The notes: a model not told the origin generated them from the sequence alone. Positions 26,755 through 38,104 are shown, counted from the stretch's first letter. The stretch is 64,000 nucleotides of DNA from an uncultured Chthonomonas sp. (GCA_903859705.1 CAIONQ010000030.1:1-64000), one strand, 5' to 3'. Translations and numbers: made by a program.

Positions 26755-29373
26755 CTATGGAGTTGCAGTTACCAGGTTGTTGGCATGTACAAACCAGATC
26801 CTGCCTTCATTATCCGCATCGGCTTCGATGGTATCCCCATCTCGGAACTCGCCGGCCAGCAGTTTTTGCGCCAGAGGATCTATCAGCTGCTTTTGTATCG
26901 CGCGTTTGAGCGGCCTTGCCCCATAAACCGGATCGTAACCAGCCATCGCGATGGCACTTCTGGCAGAAGGCGTTAGAGTAAGTGTTAACTTGCGCTCTGC
27001 CAGGCGTTTGCGCAGGAGTTCCAGCTGAATTTCTACGATGCTCTGTATCTGCTCCAGGCTCAGGCTCTCGAACAGGATGATTTCATCTACCCGGTTCAGG
27101 AACTCTGGGCGGAAGTGCTGCTGAACGGCCTCCATTACGCGCTGCCGCATAAGGTTGGGATTGCTTATAGATAGATCTTGAATGTACTGGCTTCCGATGT
27201 TGCTGGTCATGATTACAACCGTGTTGCGGAAGTCCACAGTTCGCCCCTGCCCATCAGTTAGGCGCCCATCATCCAGAAGTTGCAGCAGGATGTTGAACAC
27301 ATCCGGGTGCGCCTTTTCGATCTCATCAAACAGCAAAACACTGTATGGCCGTCTTCGGACTGCCTCGGTTAGTTGACCGCCTTCATCATAGCCAACATAG
27401 CCTGGAGGCGCGCCAACCAGGCGAGATACGGCGTGCTTCTCCATATACTCGCTCATATCGATGCGGACCATAGCGTGCTCGTCGTCAAACAGAAAGTCTG
27501 CCACGGCTCGTGCCAGCTCTGTTTTGCCAACGCCAGTTGGGCCAAGGAAGATGAAGCTACCGATGGGTCGGTTAGGATCTGAGAGACCTGAGCGTGACCT
27601 TCGAACTGCATTGGAAACCGCCTCGACGGCCTGCTGTTGGCCTACCACTCTGCGATGCAGAGTATCTTCCATACGCAACAGTTTCTGCATTTCGCCTTCC
27701 AGCAGGCGGTTAACCGGAATACCGGTCCATTTGCCAACCACTTCGGCAATGTCGTCTGCGGTAACTTCTTCTTTTAGCATTGGCTGGCCATCGCCCTGCA
27801 TCAGGCCAAGCTCCAGTTTTTCTGCTTCCAGCCTTCGGCTGAGCTCAAAGAGCGTTCCGTACTTAAGCTCAGCTGCTTTCGCCAGGTCCCCTGTTCGCTC
27901 GGCGGTTTCTGCCTGCAGGCGCGCTTGCTCAATCTCCTGCTGGGTGTGGCGAATCTTTTCGATAACGCGTTTTTCATTCTCCCAGCGGGCTCGCAACTGG
28001 CTGCTGTTTTCGCGGAGTTCGCTCAGTTCATGCTCCAGCTTCTCCAGGCGATCTATGCTGCCGCTATCGGTTTCTTTTTGTAGGGCTACGCGCTCAATCT
28101 CAAGCTGGCGCAGCCTTCGCTCAACAGTATCGATCTCGGTTGGAACAGAATCGATTTCCATGCGTAGCTTGGATGCGGCTTCATCAATCAGGTCTATTGC
28201 CTTATCAGGCAGGAAGCGATCTGATATATACCTGTTAGAGAGCACGGCCGCAGCCACCAGTGCGCTATCCATAATTCGGATACCGTGGTGAACTTCGTAC
28301 TTCTCTTTAAGTCCACGCAGAATGCCGATTGTATCGTCTACACTGGGTTCGCCAACAAACACCGGCTGGAAGCGGCGCTCAAGGGCAGCATCTTTTTCGA
28401 TGTGTTTGCGATACTCATCCAGGGTGGTGGCGCCAACACAGCGCAGTTCGCCACGTGCAAGCATGGGTTTGAGCATGTTAGAGGCATCCATAGAGCCTTC
28501 TGCAGCGCCCGCACCCACAAGCGTATGCATTTCATCAATAAACAGGATTACCTGACCATCCGAATCGGTGATGTCCTTAAGGACGGCTTTCAGCCTATCT
28601 TCAAACTCGCCTCGGAATTTGGCACCGGCTATTAGCGCGCCAAGATCCAGCGCAACAACGCGCTTTTCTTTAAGCCCTTCGGGCACATCGCCGGCCACTA
28701 TGCGTTGAGCAAGCCCTTCCACAATGGCGGTTTTACCAACGCCTGGTTCGCCAATGAGAACCGGGTTGTTCTTGGTGCGACGTGAGAGGACCTGAATTAC
28801 GCGCCGTATCTCCTCATCGCGCCCAATTACAGGATCCAGCTTCTGTTTGCGTGCGCTTTCGGTGAGATCGCGGCCATACTTTTCCAGGGCACGGTACTTT
28901 TCTTCGGGATTATTATCTGTAATGCGCTGGCTGCCGCGCACGTCTTTCAGGGCCTGCAGTAGCTTTGCTTCGTTAACACCCTGCGTCTTCAGCAGCCTGC
29001 CCGCGGCCCCCTGGCTATCTGCACATGCGGCGATAAGCAGATGCTCCGTACTTACATACTCATCTTTCATCTTCTCTGCCTGAGTAAATGCAGAGTTAAA
29101 TACTGCGCGCAGGCGTGGCGTCATGGATGCTGCTACTTCGGCAGCACCGCTTACAGATGGAATACGCGCCACCTCATCCGCCAACTGCTGCTGAAGGAGA
29201 GCAACGTTAGCGCCTACTTTTTGAAGCAGAGGCACTGCAACGCCATCCGTCTGTGCCAGCAAAGCAAGCAGCAGATGCTCCACGTCAACCTGCTGATTCT
29301 GGCGTGTCTCCGCCAGCTGCTGTGCGCCCTGCACAGCCTCTTGAGCCTTAATTGTCAATCTATCCATACGCAT
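26755..29373 (-). CDS. clpB: ATP-dependent disaggregase ClpB
   Basis: 872 residues, full length. Two Clp_N repeats (about 1-150), first AAA+ ring with Walker A GEPGVGKT near 205, the coiled-coil middle domain (about 400-530, rich in Glu, Leu, Arg), second ring with GPTGVGKT near 610 and [18 protein letters not shown] pore-loop region, then the C-terminal ClpB small domain ([15 protein letters not shown]). ClpB works with DnaK to pull apart protein aggregates after stress. GAGGTG upstream supports ATG 29373. The promoter region carries a HAIR element, pointing to HspR control. Confidence 0.98.
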   Translation of the reverse strand: MRMDRLTIKAQEAVQGAQQLAETRQNQQVDVEHLLLALLAQTDGVAVPLLQKVGANVALLQQQLADEVARIPSVSGAAEVAASMTPRLRAVFNSAFTQAEKMKDEYVSTEHLLIAACADSQGAAGRLLKTQGVNEAKLLQALKDVRGSQRITDNNPEEKYRALEKYGRDLTESARKQKLDPVIGRDEEIRRVIQVLSRRTKNNPVLIGEPGVGKTAIVEGLAQRIVAGDVPEGLKEKRVVALDLGALIAGAKFRGEFEDRLKAVLKDITDSDGQVILFIDEMHTLVGAGAAEGSMDASNMLKPMLARGELRCVGATTLDEYRKHIEKDAALERRFQPVFVGEPSVDDTIGILRGLKEKYEVHHGIRIMDSALVAAAVLSNRYISDRFLPDKAIDLIDEAASKLRMEIDSVPTEIDTVERRLRQLEIERVALQKETDSGSIDRLEKLEHELSELRENSSQLRARWENEKRVIEKIRHTQQEIEQARLQAETAERTGDLAKAAELKYGTLFELSRRLEAEKLELGLMQGDGQPMLKEEVTADDIAEVVGKWTGIPVNRLLEGEMQKLLRMEDTLHRRVVGQQQAVEAVSNAVRRSRSGLSDPNRPIGSFIFLGPTGVGKTELARAVADFLFDDEHAMVRIDMSEYMEKHAVSRLVGAPPGYVGYDEGGQLTEAVRRRPYSVLLFDEIEKAHPDVFNILLQLLDDGRLTDGQGRTVDFRNTVVIMTSNIGSQYIQDLSISNPNLMRQRVMEAVQQHFRPEFLNRVDEIILFESLSLEQIQSIVEIQLELLRKRLAERKLTLTLTPSARSAIAMAGYDPVYGARPLKRAIQKQLIDPLAQKLLAGEFRDGDTIEADADNEGRIWFVHANNLVTATP

Positions 29374-29443
29374 GGCTTTTCACCTCACCTGACAGGCGTC
29401 CGAAAGTATTTGATCCGGCAACCACGAACGTGCACCTAGTTAA

Positions 29444-29473
29444 ATAATACAACTTGAGTGTATTATTGTCAAG
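29444..29473 (-). promoter_or_regulatory. clpB promoter overlapped by a HAIR (HspR) operator
   Basis: On the minus strand TTGACA (29472-29467) and TATTAT (29449-29444) are spaced by 17 bases. The HAIR-type inverted repeat, read on the plus strand as CTTGAGT (29453-29459), seven bases, TGTCAAG (29467-29473), covers the -35 box and the spacer. The first arm is perfect to the HspR consensus CTTGAGT-N7-ACTCAAG and the other has two mismatches. HspR bound here would block RNA polymerase. Confidence 0.75.
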
Positions 29474-29667
29474 TCAATTCCTGATAAGATGTGCAAATTT
29501 GTTTTAATGCGGTTACCGCAGGACATTCTGCCTGCTTTCCGGTAAACTCTTCAGGGTATATCGCGGGGCATGATTGCGCAGCGGCCCTCAGATTTCAATA
29601 CGTGCACACACAGGGATCGGCATCCACTGATGCAAAACCGCTGAGAAGCGGCCAGTTCGGAAGTTCT

Positions 29668-30756
29668 ATGTTCTATAAACTGTTTATCAAACCGGTATTG
29701 TTTAATAAAGATGCGGAATCGGCACACGAATTCACACTCAAGATGATGGAGCGTGCCGCCCATATTGGCGTATTGCGCGCCAGAGCGCCCCTTACCCACC
29801 CCGCGTTGAAATCTACCGTTGCCGGAGTGGAGTTTCCGAACCCGGTTGGCCTGGGTGCAGGTTGTGATAAAAATGCTGTGGCGGTGCCGATGTGGCCGCT
29901 GTGCGGATTTGGGTTTGTGGAGGTAGGCACGATAACGGCCCAGCCACAGCCGGGCAATGAAAAACCGAGGGTTTTTCGATACCCGGAACTGAATGCGGTG
30001 GTGAACCGCTTTGGGTTTAACAGCGAAGGCAGCGAGGCTGTAACTGCGCGAGTTAAAGCATTGCGGAACAACGGCAGCACACTGCCCATTCCGCTGGCAA
30101 TCAATATTGGCAAAACAAAGATAGTGACCGAAGAAAGCGCTGTACTCGAGGATTACCGAACCAGTTACAGGCGCCTTGCACCATACGCGGATTTGATTGT
30201 TGTAAACGTATCTTCCCCTAACACGCCTGGCTTGCGGCAGTGGCAGGAAAAGGGACCGCTTTCGGCACTGCTTGGCGCTGTAATGGCTGAAGCAAGAAAC
30301 ACCCCATGCATAACCGGCAAGCAGGCACCTGTGTGGGTAAAGATATCTCCCGACATGGCCAATGAAGACATGGAGGCCGTGGTTGAGGTGGTGCGTGAGC
30401 AGTCAATAACTGGAATAATTGCCACCAACACCACTATTGCAAGAACCGGCCAGGCAGCCAACATAACAGAAACTGGCGGCTTGAGCGGCCAACCACTAAC
30501 TGACAGAGCATGCGAGGTAATGCGGTTTTTATACCGGCACACAAATGGCGAGATACCATTGATCGGCGTGGGTGGAATCGCTAGCGCAGAACAAGCCTAC
30601 GCCAGAATACGCGCCGGAGCATCGCTGGTGCAGGTTTACACTGGCCTGATATATGAGGGCCCAACCCTGGCTCGCAACATCAATATGGGGCTTATATCTA
30701 TGCTGAAACGCGATGGTTTCGGCTCGATACAGGAAGCAGTTGGCAAGGATGCCTGA
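29668..30756 (+). CDS. pyrD: Dihydroorotate dehydrogenase, class 2 (quinone)
   Basis: 362 residues from the ATG at 29668; earlier in-frame codons would add 59 residues unlike the family. It oxidises dihydroorotate to orotate in pyrimidine synthesis and passes electrons to membrane quinone. The N-terminal helical extension FYKLFIKPVLFNKDAESAHEF is the membrane-contact hallmark of class 2. The catalytic Ser region SSPNTPGLR is at 182-190, FMN-contact motifs are NPVGLGAGCDKNA, GTITAQPQPGN and GVGGI. Ribosome site weak (GGAAG). The next gene begins 15 bases downstream, so they are probably co-transcribed. Confidence 0.97.
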   Translation: MFYKLFIKPVLFNKDAESAHEFTLKMMERAAHIGVLRARAPLTHPALKSTVAGVEFPNPVGLGAGCDKNAVAVPMWPLCGFGFVEVGTITAQPQPGNEKPRVFRYPELNAVVNRFGFNSEGSEAVTARVKALRNNGSTLPIPLAINIGKTKIVTEESAVLEDYRTSYRRLAPYADLIVVNVSSPNTPGLRQWQEKGPLSALLGAVMAEARNTPCITGKQAPVWVKISPDMANEDMEAVVEVVREQSITGIIATNTTIARTGQAANITETGGLSGQPLTDRACEVMRFLYRHTNGEIPLIGVGGIASAEQAYARIRAGASLVQVYTGLIYEGPTLARNINMGLISMLKRDGFGSIQEAVGKDA

Positions 30757-30771
30757 TACCAGAGGTTACTT

Positions 30772-32634
30772 TTGCCACCACTGGTAATTGGAACTATTGA
30801 GCTGCTGCTTCTTGGGCTGGCCGCAGCGGCGCTTGGCCAGCGACTTTTACGGCTGCTGTGCATACAGATAACGGATGCCGGGGTTGACCGTATATGCGGC
30901 CTGGCGGTTGGGCTTGGAGCCCTTCAATTTCTTCCGTTTGCCCTCTTTGCACTCGGAATTGGTACGCAGAGCATGTTTCGGGCCGCTTCTGCCATGCTAA
31001 TGCTTCTATTATTGAAAGATATGGCTGGCATTGCAGGCTTTGCATTCATGCGCATGGGCAGCCTGTGGCCAAAAGATAGTTCAGAACGCATTCTGGCAGG
31101 CGCGGTGCTGCTGCTTGGAACTGGAATATACGCAAGAGCGCTGTGCCCTGCAGTGGATGGCGACCCTCTTTCATACCACCTCACAACCGCATATCGGTAT
31201 TTAAACCTGCATCACTTCGCCTATCTGCCAACCCTCACCTATGCAAACTGGCCGGTGGGGGAGCAGATGCTGTTTGCTCTGCTATTGGGCATCTCCCGCA
31301 GTTCACCGCCGGCAATTGTTCAGTTTTTATACGGTTTTATAGTGTTGTGTGGTGGCGTAATTTTTGCTCACAGGTTGGGTGGCAAACGAACCGCGGTGAT
31401 GGCTTTTGTTTTGTTTCTTGTTTATGGCATGGTGCAAAAAGAGTTTATTGGCGAGATGACCAGTGCCTACACCGATACGGGCTTGACTGCCTATGCGATA
31501 CTCGCCACTTTCACTTTTTATCTGGCTATTAAGGCAGGGGGAACAACAGATGGATCCCAGTTTTCTGGCTCAAAGCAGAGCGGCGACTTGCTCCAATTAA
31601 CAGCAGTGCTTGCCGGACTGGCGATAACCATCAAGCTAACGGGAATATGGCTTGGCATTGCCATTTTAATAACCTGGCTGCGCCTGAAGGGCAAAGATAC
31701 GAGACAGGACCTTCGCTTGCTGGCACGGTTTTGCATAACGATTGCAGTTATCTCCCTGCCATGGCTTGTAAAGACTTTCGTGTTTACAGGCAACCCGGTG
31801 TATCCGTTTCTGTTCAAGCAATTTGGGGGAGTAGAGTGGACATCTGAAGGCATGGCGCGGTTCTCCCACGGTAACCTGATGTGGAACACTCCGCCGGGCA
31901 TGCAGCCAACAGAATCCGTGCTGCGCCTATCTCACCTCTTTAATGCAACAGTGGGAACATCCGCCGCAGCAATTTCGCTGATATGCATGCGTAAATCTGC
32001 CGAAGCAATCCCTGCCCGAATAGCAGCGCTGTTTATAGCAAGCATCTGCATCACCACATTTTTCCACACCAGGTTTATAATGCCCGTAGCGCCGGTACTG
32101 CTTATCATGGCTGCCAACAGACTTGCCGGCCACTCTGCCTCATTTCCTCGGTTGACAGCCGGCCTTTCTGCAGTGTTATGTGGCGTATTAACGTTTAGCT
32201 TGTACCCCGATCTACCCCAAGCCATAAAAGTATGTACGGGCCACCAATCAAGGGAGAGTTATATGCGGGATGCCATGTCAGATTATGAAGTAACCCGTGC
32301 CGCAAACACGCTGGTGCCCTCAACATCACGAATACTGGTGGGCACGTATGCCAACAACCTTGCTTACTACGATGCCGAGGCGCTGTGGCCCGAGTGGTGG
32401 CTGCAAGATTCTGTTCACTACGAGAGCCAGGATAGGCTTGAGGCCGACTTCAAACGTCTCGGAATTCAATACTTAGTGCTAAACCCCGATTTTCCGGACT
32501 GGTGCCAAAAGAGCCATAGCTGCAGGGAGCGCATGCAGCGGGAACCTTCGGCTCTGCTGTTGCTGGCCCGGCGGAGGGGCCATGTGCTATATAGTGCCAG
32601 GGGGCACACACTTTACAAAATAGAGCTGCCATGA
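30772..32634 (+). CDS. Polytopic membrane protein, GT-C (GT39)-like glycosyltransferase
   Basis: 620 residues starting at a TTG (30772) with AGAGG upstream; no closer ATG keeps the first membrane segment. About 10-12 membrane helices are visible. After the first ones comes an extracytoplasmic loop with CPAVDGDPLSYHLTTAYRY, where the acidic residue and the DxxxYH layout resemble the catalytic loop of lipid-linked-sugar GT-C enzymes. A soluble C-terminal tail (about residues 540-620) follows the last helix. It likely transfers sugars from a polyprenyl carrier, but donor and acceptor are unknown. It follows pyrD by 15 bases. Confidence 0.75.
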   Translation: MPPLVIGTIELLLLGLAAAALGQRLLRLLCIQITDAGVDRICGLAVGLGALQFLPFALFALGIGTQSMFRAASAMLMLLLLKDMAGIAGFAFMRMGSLWPKDSSERILAGAVLLLGTGIYARALCPAVDGDPLSYHLTTAYRYLNLHHFAYLPTLTYANWPVGEQMLFALLLGISRSSPPAIVQFLYGFIVLCGGVIFAHRLGGKRTAVMAFVLFLVYGMVQKEFIGEMTSAYTDTGLTAYAILATFTFYLAIKAGGTTDGSQFSGSKQSGDLLQLTAVLAGLAITIKLTGIWLGIAILITWLRLKGKDTRQDLRLLARFCITIAVISLPWLVKTFVFTGNPVYPFLFKQFGGVEWTSEGMARFSHGNLMWNTPPGMQPTESVLRLSHLFNATVGTSAAAISLICMRKSAEAIPARIAALFIASICITTFFHTRFIMPVAPVLLIMAANRLAGHSASFPRLTAGLSAVLCGVLTFSLYPDLPQAIKVCTGHQSRESYMRDAMSDYEVTRAANTLVPSTSRILVGTYANNLAYYDAEALWPEWWLQDSVHYESQDRLEADFKRLGIQYLVLNPDFPDWCQKSHSCRERMQREPSALLLLARRRGHVLYSARGHTLYKIELP

Positions 32635-32682
32635 GCCACTGCACAGTAAAATTCTTACAACATACGTTGCTATTCAAGTTCA

Positions 32683-32703
32683 CTTTAGTGCGATACACTC
32701 AAG
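32683..32703 (+). promoter_or_regulatory. HAIR-type (HspR) operator upstream of groES
   Basis: CTTTAGT (32683-32689), seven bases, ACTCAAG (32697-32703): one mismatch from CTTGAGT-N7-ACTCAAG. It lies 38 bases upstream of the -35 box of the groES promoter, and 73 bases upstream of the CIRCE element. Confidence 0.6.
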
Positions 32704-32741
32704 TGTTCTGATTTTGTTGTGATAGTTTGTAGATTCGTCCC

Positions 32742-32771
32742 TTGACACACTTCCGCGCTTTCCGGTATCCT
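32742..32771 (+). promoter_or_regulatory. groESL promoter
   Basis: TTGACA at 32742-32747 and TATCCT at 32766-32771 with an 18-base spacer, directly followed by the CIRCE element, which would cover the transcription start. Confidence 0.65.
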
Positions 32772-32776
32772 TACTT

Positions 32777-32803
32777 TTGGCACTCGGGTGGCGAGAGCGC
32801 TAA
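32777..32803 (+). promoter_or_regulatory. CIRCE element (HrcA operator)
   Basis: TTGGCACTC, nine bases, GAGCGCTAA: each arm has one mismatch to the CIRCE consensus TTAGCACTC-N9-GAGTGCTAA. It sits right after the -10 box, the usual place for HrcA repression of groE operons. The leader from here to groES is about 155 bases. Confidence 0.85.
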
Positions 32804-32959
32804 TTGAAGCGCCGCCTCAGCCGGCGCGATAGAACACTTTTCTCGCGCTCCGTAAACTGCTGCCCTGTGGGCGCACTGCCTGCAGACCGGCAGTACCAAT
32901 CCGATGCAATAACGCGCCCGGTCGGGCCGATGACTTGAGATCTTGCAGGAGGTAGTTAG

Positions 32960-33250
32960 ATGGCAATACGACCGTTAGGTGATAAGGTCGTCCTTAAGCC
33001 CAGCGAGGGCGAAGACAAGTCCGCTGGTGGTATTTTTCTCCCGGATACGGCCAAGAAAAAGCCGCAAGAGGGCAAAGTCATTGCCGTTGGCTCTGGCCGC
33101 GTGCAGGAAGATGGCACAGTTCGCCCCCTTACCGTTAAGGTAGGCGATACCGTGATCTACTCGAAATACGGCGGTACCGAAGTCAGCTTCGATGGCGAAG
33201 ACTTTGTGCTGCTTGATGAGGACCAGATCTACGCTGTAGTTGAGGGCTAA
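32960..33250 (+). CDS. groS: Co-chaperonin GroES
   Basis: 96 residues, normal length. Begins IRPLGDKVVLKP, contains the mobile-loop region EDKSAGGIFLPDTAKKKPQ and GKVIAVGSGR, ends in LLDEDQIYAVVE. It caps the GroEL ring to close the folding chamber. AGGAGG lies seven bases before the ATG. First gene of the groESL operon behind HAIR, promoter and CIRCE sites. Confidence 0.99.
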   Translation: MAIRPLGDKVVLKPSEGEDKSAGGIFLPDTAKKKPQEGKVIAVGSGRVQEDGTVRPLTVKVGDTVIYSKYGGTEVSFDGEDFVLLDEDQIYAVVEG

Positions 33251-33327
33251 TCCCTTTCATCTCGTCCCTTTCATGAGGAAGCGATAACTGGCAAAAACCA
33301 TGTCTATCGCTTCTGAAGCAATTCTAA

Positions 33328-34962
<1,635 letters not shown>

Positions 34963-34990
34963 TTCGCTCCTTTGAGCAAACCAAAAGTAC

Positions 34991-35032
34991 AGCCCGCCCC
35001 CAACCTGCGAAGGTTTTGGGGGCGGGCTTTTT
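34991..35032 (+). terminator. Rho-independent terminator of groESL
   Basis: AGCCCGCCCCC-AACCT, loop GCGA, AGGTT-TT-GGGGGCGGGCT, then a T-run. A very GC-rich long stem with a two-base bulge, 28 bases past the groEL stop. Confidence 0.92.
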
Positions 35033-35210
35033 ATGTGGGTGGCTGGTACGGAAATGGAACGGAAGAAAGCAGACTGCAATCAATGGTGCATGGATGCATG
35101 CTCCACATAGGCAAAATGGACGCGGAGTGCTTGCAATATGCCTTTAATGTGCGTCAAACTGGTGCATGGGTAGTTATCGTTTAATTGTGGTAACGGGTTG
35201 GGAGACGATT

Positions 35211-35633
35211 GTGACAGAGGATATACGCTGGAAACAGAGATTTTCCAATTTCTTGCGCGCCATGGAGAATTTGCGACGAGCGGTAGATTTAGCCAGATCT
35301 CGGGAGTTATCTGAGCTGGAACAGCAAGGTCTTATCCAGAGTTTTGAATTCACGCATGAACTTGCCTGGAATGTGCTGAAAGACTTTCTTGAATCCGAAG
35401 GGTATGTAGACCTACCGGGATCCCGCACTGCTACACGGATTGCATTCGAGAACGGCCTCATTTCTGATGGAAGCACCTGGATGGAAATGATACAGGACCG
35501 GAATTACACATCTCACACCTACAACATGGCTACGGCTAACCTGATAGTGGGCCACATTATTTCAAAATACTATGGAGCTTTTGAAGAAATGGAACGCGGC
35601 TTTCGCACCAGGCAAAGCGAGGAGAGAGGGTAA
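35211..35633 (+). CDS. hepT: HEPN-domain toxin (HI0074 / HepT family)
   Basis: 140 residues from a GTG at 35211 with GGGAG six bases upstream. All-helical, with the HI0074-type core FTHELAWNVLKDFLESEGY and NGLISDGSTWMEMIQDRNYTSH split across two helices. The HEPN RNase signature Rx4HxY is intact as R97-NYTS-H102-T-Y104. In type VII toxin-antitoxin systems this protein is the toxin (an RNase or tRNA-targeting HEPN) and is silenced by AMP transfer to its Tyr from the paired MNT protein encoded next. Older annotation calls the family nucleotidyltransferase substrate-binding protein. The stop shares one base with the start of the next gene. Confidence 0.88.
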   Translation: MTEDIRWKQRFSNFLRAMENLRRAVDLARSRELSELEQQGLIQSFEFTHELAWNVLKDFLESEGYVDLPGSRTATRIAFENGLISDGSTWMEMIQDRNYTSHTYNMATANLIVGHIISKYYGAFEEMERGFRTRQSEERG

Positions 35634-35971
35634 TGCGCTGGGGGTTGAGCGAGAAGACCATTGCTGAGGTTCGCGAGTTTCTGGCGATGTGTCCGGAGAT
35701 TGAGAAAGCTATCGTGTACGGATCGCGCGCAAAAGGCCGCTTCCGTGACGGTTCTGATGTTGATCTCACACTTATAGGGGAGACAGTGACTCCTAAAACC
35801 CTTTACAAACTATCGGAGTTGTTAGAGGACAGCTACTTGCCGTACCGCTTTGACATCTCAATACTGAAATTTCTGGATAACCCAATGTTGCTTGAGCACA
35901 TTGAGCGCGTTGGGCAGGTGTTCTATGCGCGCGAGGCGATTGCCCATGAGAGCATTGCAGTCGCAGATTGA
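35633..35971 (+). CDS. mntA: Minimal nucleotidyltransferase antitoxin (MNT / HI0073 family)
   Basis: 112 residues. The nucleotidyltransferase signature is complete: GSRAKG at 30-35 and DVD at 42-44, the two metal-binding aspartates, with a third acidic position in RFDISIL. In the HEPN-MNT pair this enzyme AMPylates and neutralises the HEPN toxin. It overlaps hepT by one base, so the two are translated together, and a terminator follows 55 bases later. The pair forms its own transcription unit after the groESL terminator. Confidence 0.92.
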   Translation: MRWGLSEKTIAEVREFLAMCPEIEKAIVYGSRAKGRFRDGSDVDLTLIGETVTPKTLYKLSELLEDSYLPYRFDISILKFLDNPMLLEHIERVGQVFYAREAIAHESIAVAD

Positions 35972-36025
35972 GTTCATGGTATACAGCAATTTTATTCCCG
36001 CCATAGTAAAGCGGTTGAAGTATGC

Positions 36026-36062
36026 AAAATGCCCCGCAGGAACGCAGCCTGCGGGGCATTTT
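36026..36062. terminator. Bidirectional terminator
   Basis: AAAATGCCCCGCAGG, seven-base loop, CCTGCGGGGCATTTT: a perfect 15-bp stem with A-run on one side and T-run on the other, between mntA (plus) and the M29 aminopeptidase (minus). Confidence 0.92.
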
Positions 36063-36083
36063 CTTATTAACAGGTATGGAAGA

Positions 36084-37205
36084 TTACTTTAGCGCTTCGG
36101 GGTTCAGGCCTTCCAGCTCGGGCAGTACAAAAATGCCATCTTTGCGGACGAGAACATCATCAAAGTAGATTTCGCCGCCGCCGTATTCCGGCCTCTGTAT
36201 GCACACCATATCCCAGTGAACCTGGGAGCGGTTGCCGTTATCTGCTTCATCGTAGGCCTGGCCCGGTGTGAAGTGGAAGCTTCCGGCGATCTTCTCATCG
36301 AACAGAATGTCTTTCATTGGCTTCATGATGTGCGGGTTGAAAGCCAGAGACCACTCCCCGATATAGCGTGCACCTTCATCGGCATCCAGTATTTCGTTAA
36401 GCTTTGCGGTTTCGCTATCTGCCGTGGCCTCAACAATCTTGCCATCTTTAAACACCAGGCGGATGTTGTTAAACACGGTGCCGCGATAGAGCGTTTCGCA
36501 ATTGTACTGCAGCACGCCGTTTACGGAATCTCGCACAGGGCAAGTAAAGCACTCGCCATCTGGAACATTGCTCTCGCCAGAGCAGATTACGGTATTGATA
36601 CCCTTTTTGGAGAACGTAAGATCGGTGCCTTGGCCTTTGATGTGAATTCGGTCGGTCTTGTCAAGCAGAGCCTTAAGTGGCTGCTGAGCTGCCTCCATCT
36701 GAGCATAATCTACCTCAGCACACACTCGGAAGTAGAAATCTTCAAATGCTTCTGTGCTCATTCCAGCTGCTTGAGCCATGCTGGGTGTTGGCCACCGCAA
36801 AACCACCCATCGGGTTTTCTTAACGCGCGTTTCCGAGTGTACCGGGTTCCACCAGTGCTTCTCATAGAGCGCCATCTTCTCTTTCGGAACATCACTCATC
36901 TCAGTGATATTATTGGAGCCACGTACGCCAATGTAGCACTGCACTGATTCCATGCGCTCTTTTTCGATGCGCCCAATGGTTTGCATCTGTGTTTCGGTGG
37001 CGGCACTATATAGGGCCCGCATCACGGGTACATGGTAGGTGCTGATCAGTGGCTCGCCGCCGGCATCGGCAATGGCGCGTATGAGAGCCACACTGAAATC
37101 CGTTGGGATGTCAAAGGCCTCTACCAGAACCTTATCGCCTGGCTGAACCTTTGTGGAGTGCTTAACCAGCAACTCTGCAAGGCGTGTAAAACGTGGATCC
37201 TTCAT
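36084..37205 (-). CDS. M29 family aminopeptidase (AmpS/PepS-like)
   Basis: 373 residues, normal length. N-terminal domain typical of M29 (LAELLVKHSTKVQPGDKVLVEA). Metal ligands in the C-terminal half: Glu in NVPDGECFTCP, Glu in ARYIGEWSLAFNP, His in AGSFHFTPGQAY, and His and Asp in SQVHWDMV. Such enzymes bind two metal ions and remove N-terminal residues from peptides in the cytoplasm. AGAGG seven bases upstream supports ATG 37205. It stands alone between a bidirectional terminator and the DUF3592 gene. Confidence 0.95.
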   Translation of the reverse strand: MKDPRFTRLAELLVKHSTKVQPGDKVLVEAFDIPTDFSVALIRAIADAGGEPLISTYHVPVMRALYSAATETQMQTIGRIEKERMESVQCYIGVRGSNNITEMSDVPKEKMALYEKHWWNPVHSETRVKKTRWVVLRWPTPSMAQAAGMSTEAFEDFYFRVCAEVDYAQMEAAQQPLKALLDKTDRIHIKGQGTDLTFSKKGINTVICSGESNVPDGECFTCPVRDSVNGVLQYNCETLYRGTVFNNIRLVFKDGKIVEATADSETAKLNEILDADEGARYIGEWSLAFNPHIMKPMKDILFDEKIAGSFHFTPGQAYDEADNGNRSQVHWDMVCIQRPEYGGGEIYFDDVLVRKDGIFVLPELEGLNPEALK

Positions 37206-37307
37206 GATAATGCCTCTCCGAAACTCGAATTATCTGTAAAATTGGCTGCGCGCTTGCGCTTTCTGGATTATGACACATGCAGATATGCGCGTATCGTCAG
37301 TTTGCGA

Positions 37308-38099
37308 TTATGCCTTCGGAAGTACCGTGTACATGCCGAATTTATAGGCTACGCTATTACGATAACGCCGGTTCAAATACAGAATAGAAACTGGGTCGCC
37401 TACTTCGCAATTATCCCACTCCGATTTCGCGATGGTATTGGTACCTTTGCGATCTTCTCCCGATCCCAGCCCACTTTTCATTGCCTGATAGGTGTATTCA
37501 ATTGTGTAACTGTTACTCTCGCCGGTCTGTACATTCTTTGCCGTAATATTGCCAACAGCAATAGATCCGTTTGTGTACAGCATTCGGTCGTATACGGGAG
37601 CAATATAGAAGGCGGCAAAGAATACCCCGGTTATCGCATTCCAGAACAGAGCAAAGAACCAGCTAGACCCCACCACATGCAAGGCGGTGGCATCTGGCAC
37701 AACCAGGTATGAAGCGTGAGACGGCAGCCAGGAAGCGTATTTAACCTTCACCAATTCGCCGGGAGTTACGGCGTGTGAGCTTCGCTCTTTGTCTGTAGCC
37801 GAATAAAGGTGGTCACCTGCCTTAAAGCTATACGTTATGTACCAGCCTCCGCCTCCCTCGCTATCATTATTATAATCCCTGGATATTACCGTGCCGGCAG
37901 TAGTGTTGCCAACAAGGGCAATACCACTGGTTTGCAGGGCCTCCGACAAAGTCCCAATTCCGACAAGAATAAAGGGCACCAGAAACAGGCGCACAAACCA
38001 GAACATCAGCCACGGGCCACGTGTTCGCACTTTCAGCTTGCGGGGTGTAACTCCCTGAAGCTCTTGTTCCAGTACATGCCTCGCTAATCCATTATCCAT
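37308..38099 (-). CDS. DUF3592-type membrane protein
   Basis: 263 residues. Two membrane regions are visible, MFWFVRLFLVPFILVGIGTL near 33-52 and FFALFWNAITGVFFAAFYIAP near 160-180. Each is followed by a beta-rich module of the DUF3592 type: TAGTVISRDYNN to LVKVKYASWLP, and VGNITAKNVQTGES to PVSILYLNRRY. Role unknown. It starts five bases after the stop of the GH101-like gene, so the two are co-transcribed. Confidence 0.8.
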   Translation of the reverse strand: MDNGLARHVLEQELQGVTPRKLKVRTRGPWLMFWFVRLFLVPFILVGIGTLSEALQTSGIALVGNTTAGTVISRDYNNDSEGGGGWYITYSFKAGDHLYSATDKERSSHAVTPGELVKVKYASWLPSHASYLVVPDATALHVVGSSWFFALFWNAITGVFFAAFYIAPVYDRMLYTNGSIAVGNITAKNVQTGESNSYTIEYTYQAMKSGLGSGEDRKGTNTIAKSEWDNCEVGDPVSILYLNRRYRNSVAYKFGMYTVLPKA

Positions 38100-38104
38100 G
38101 GTAC

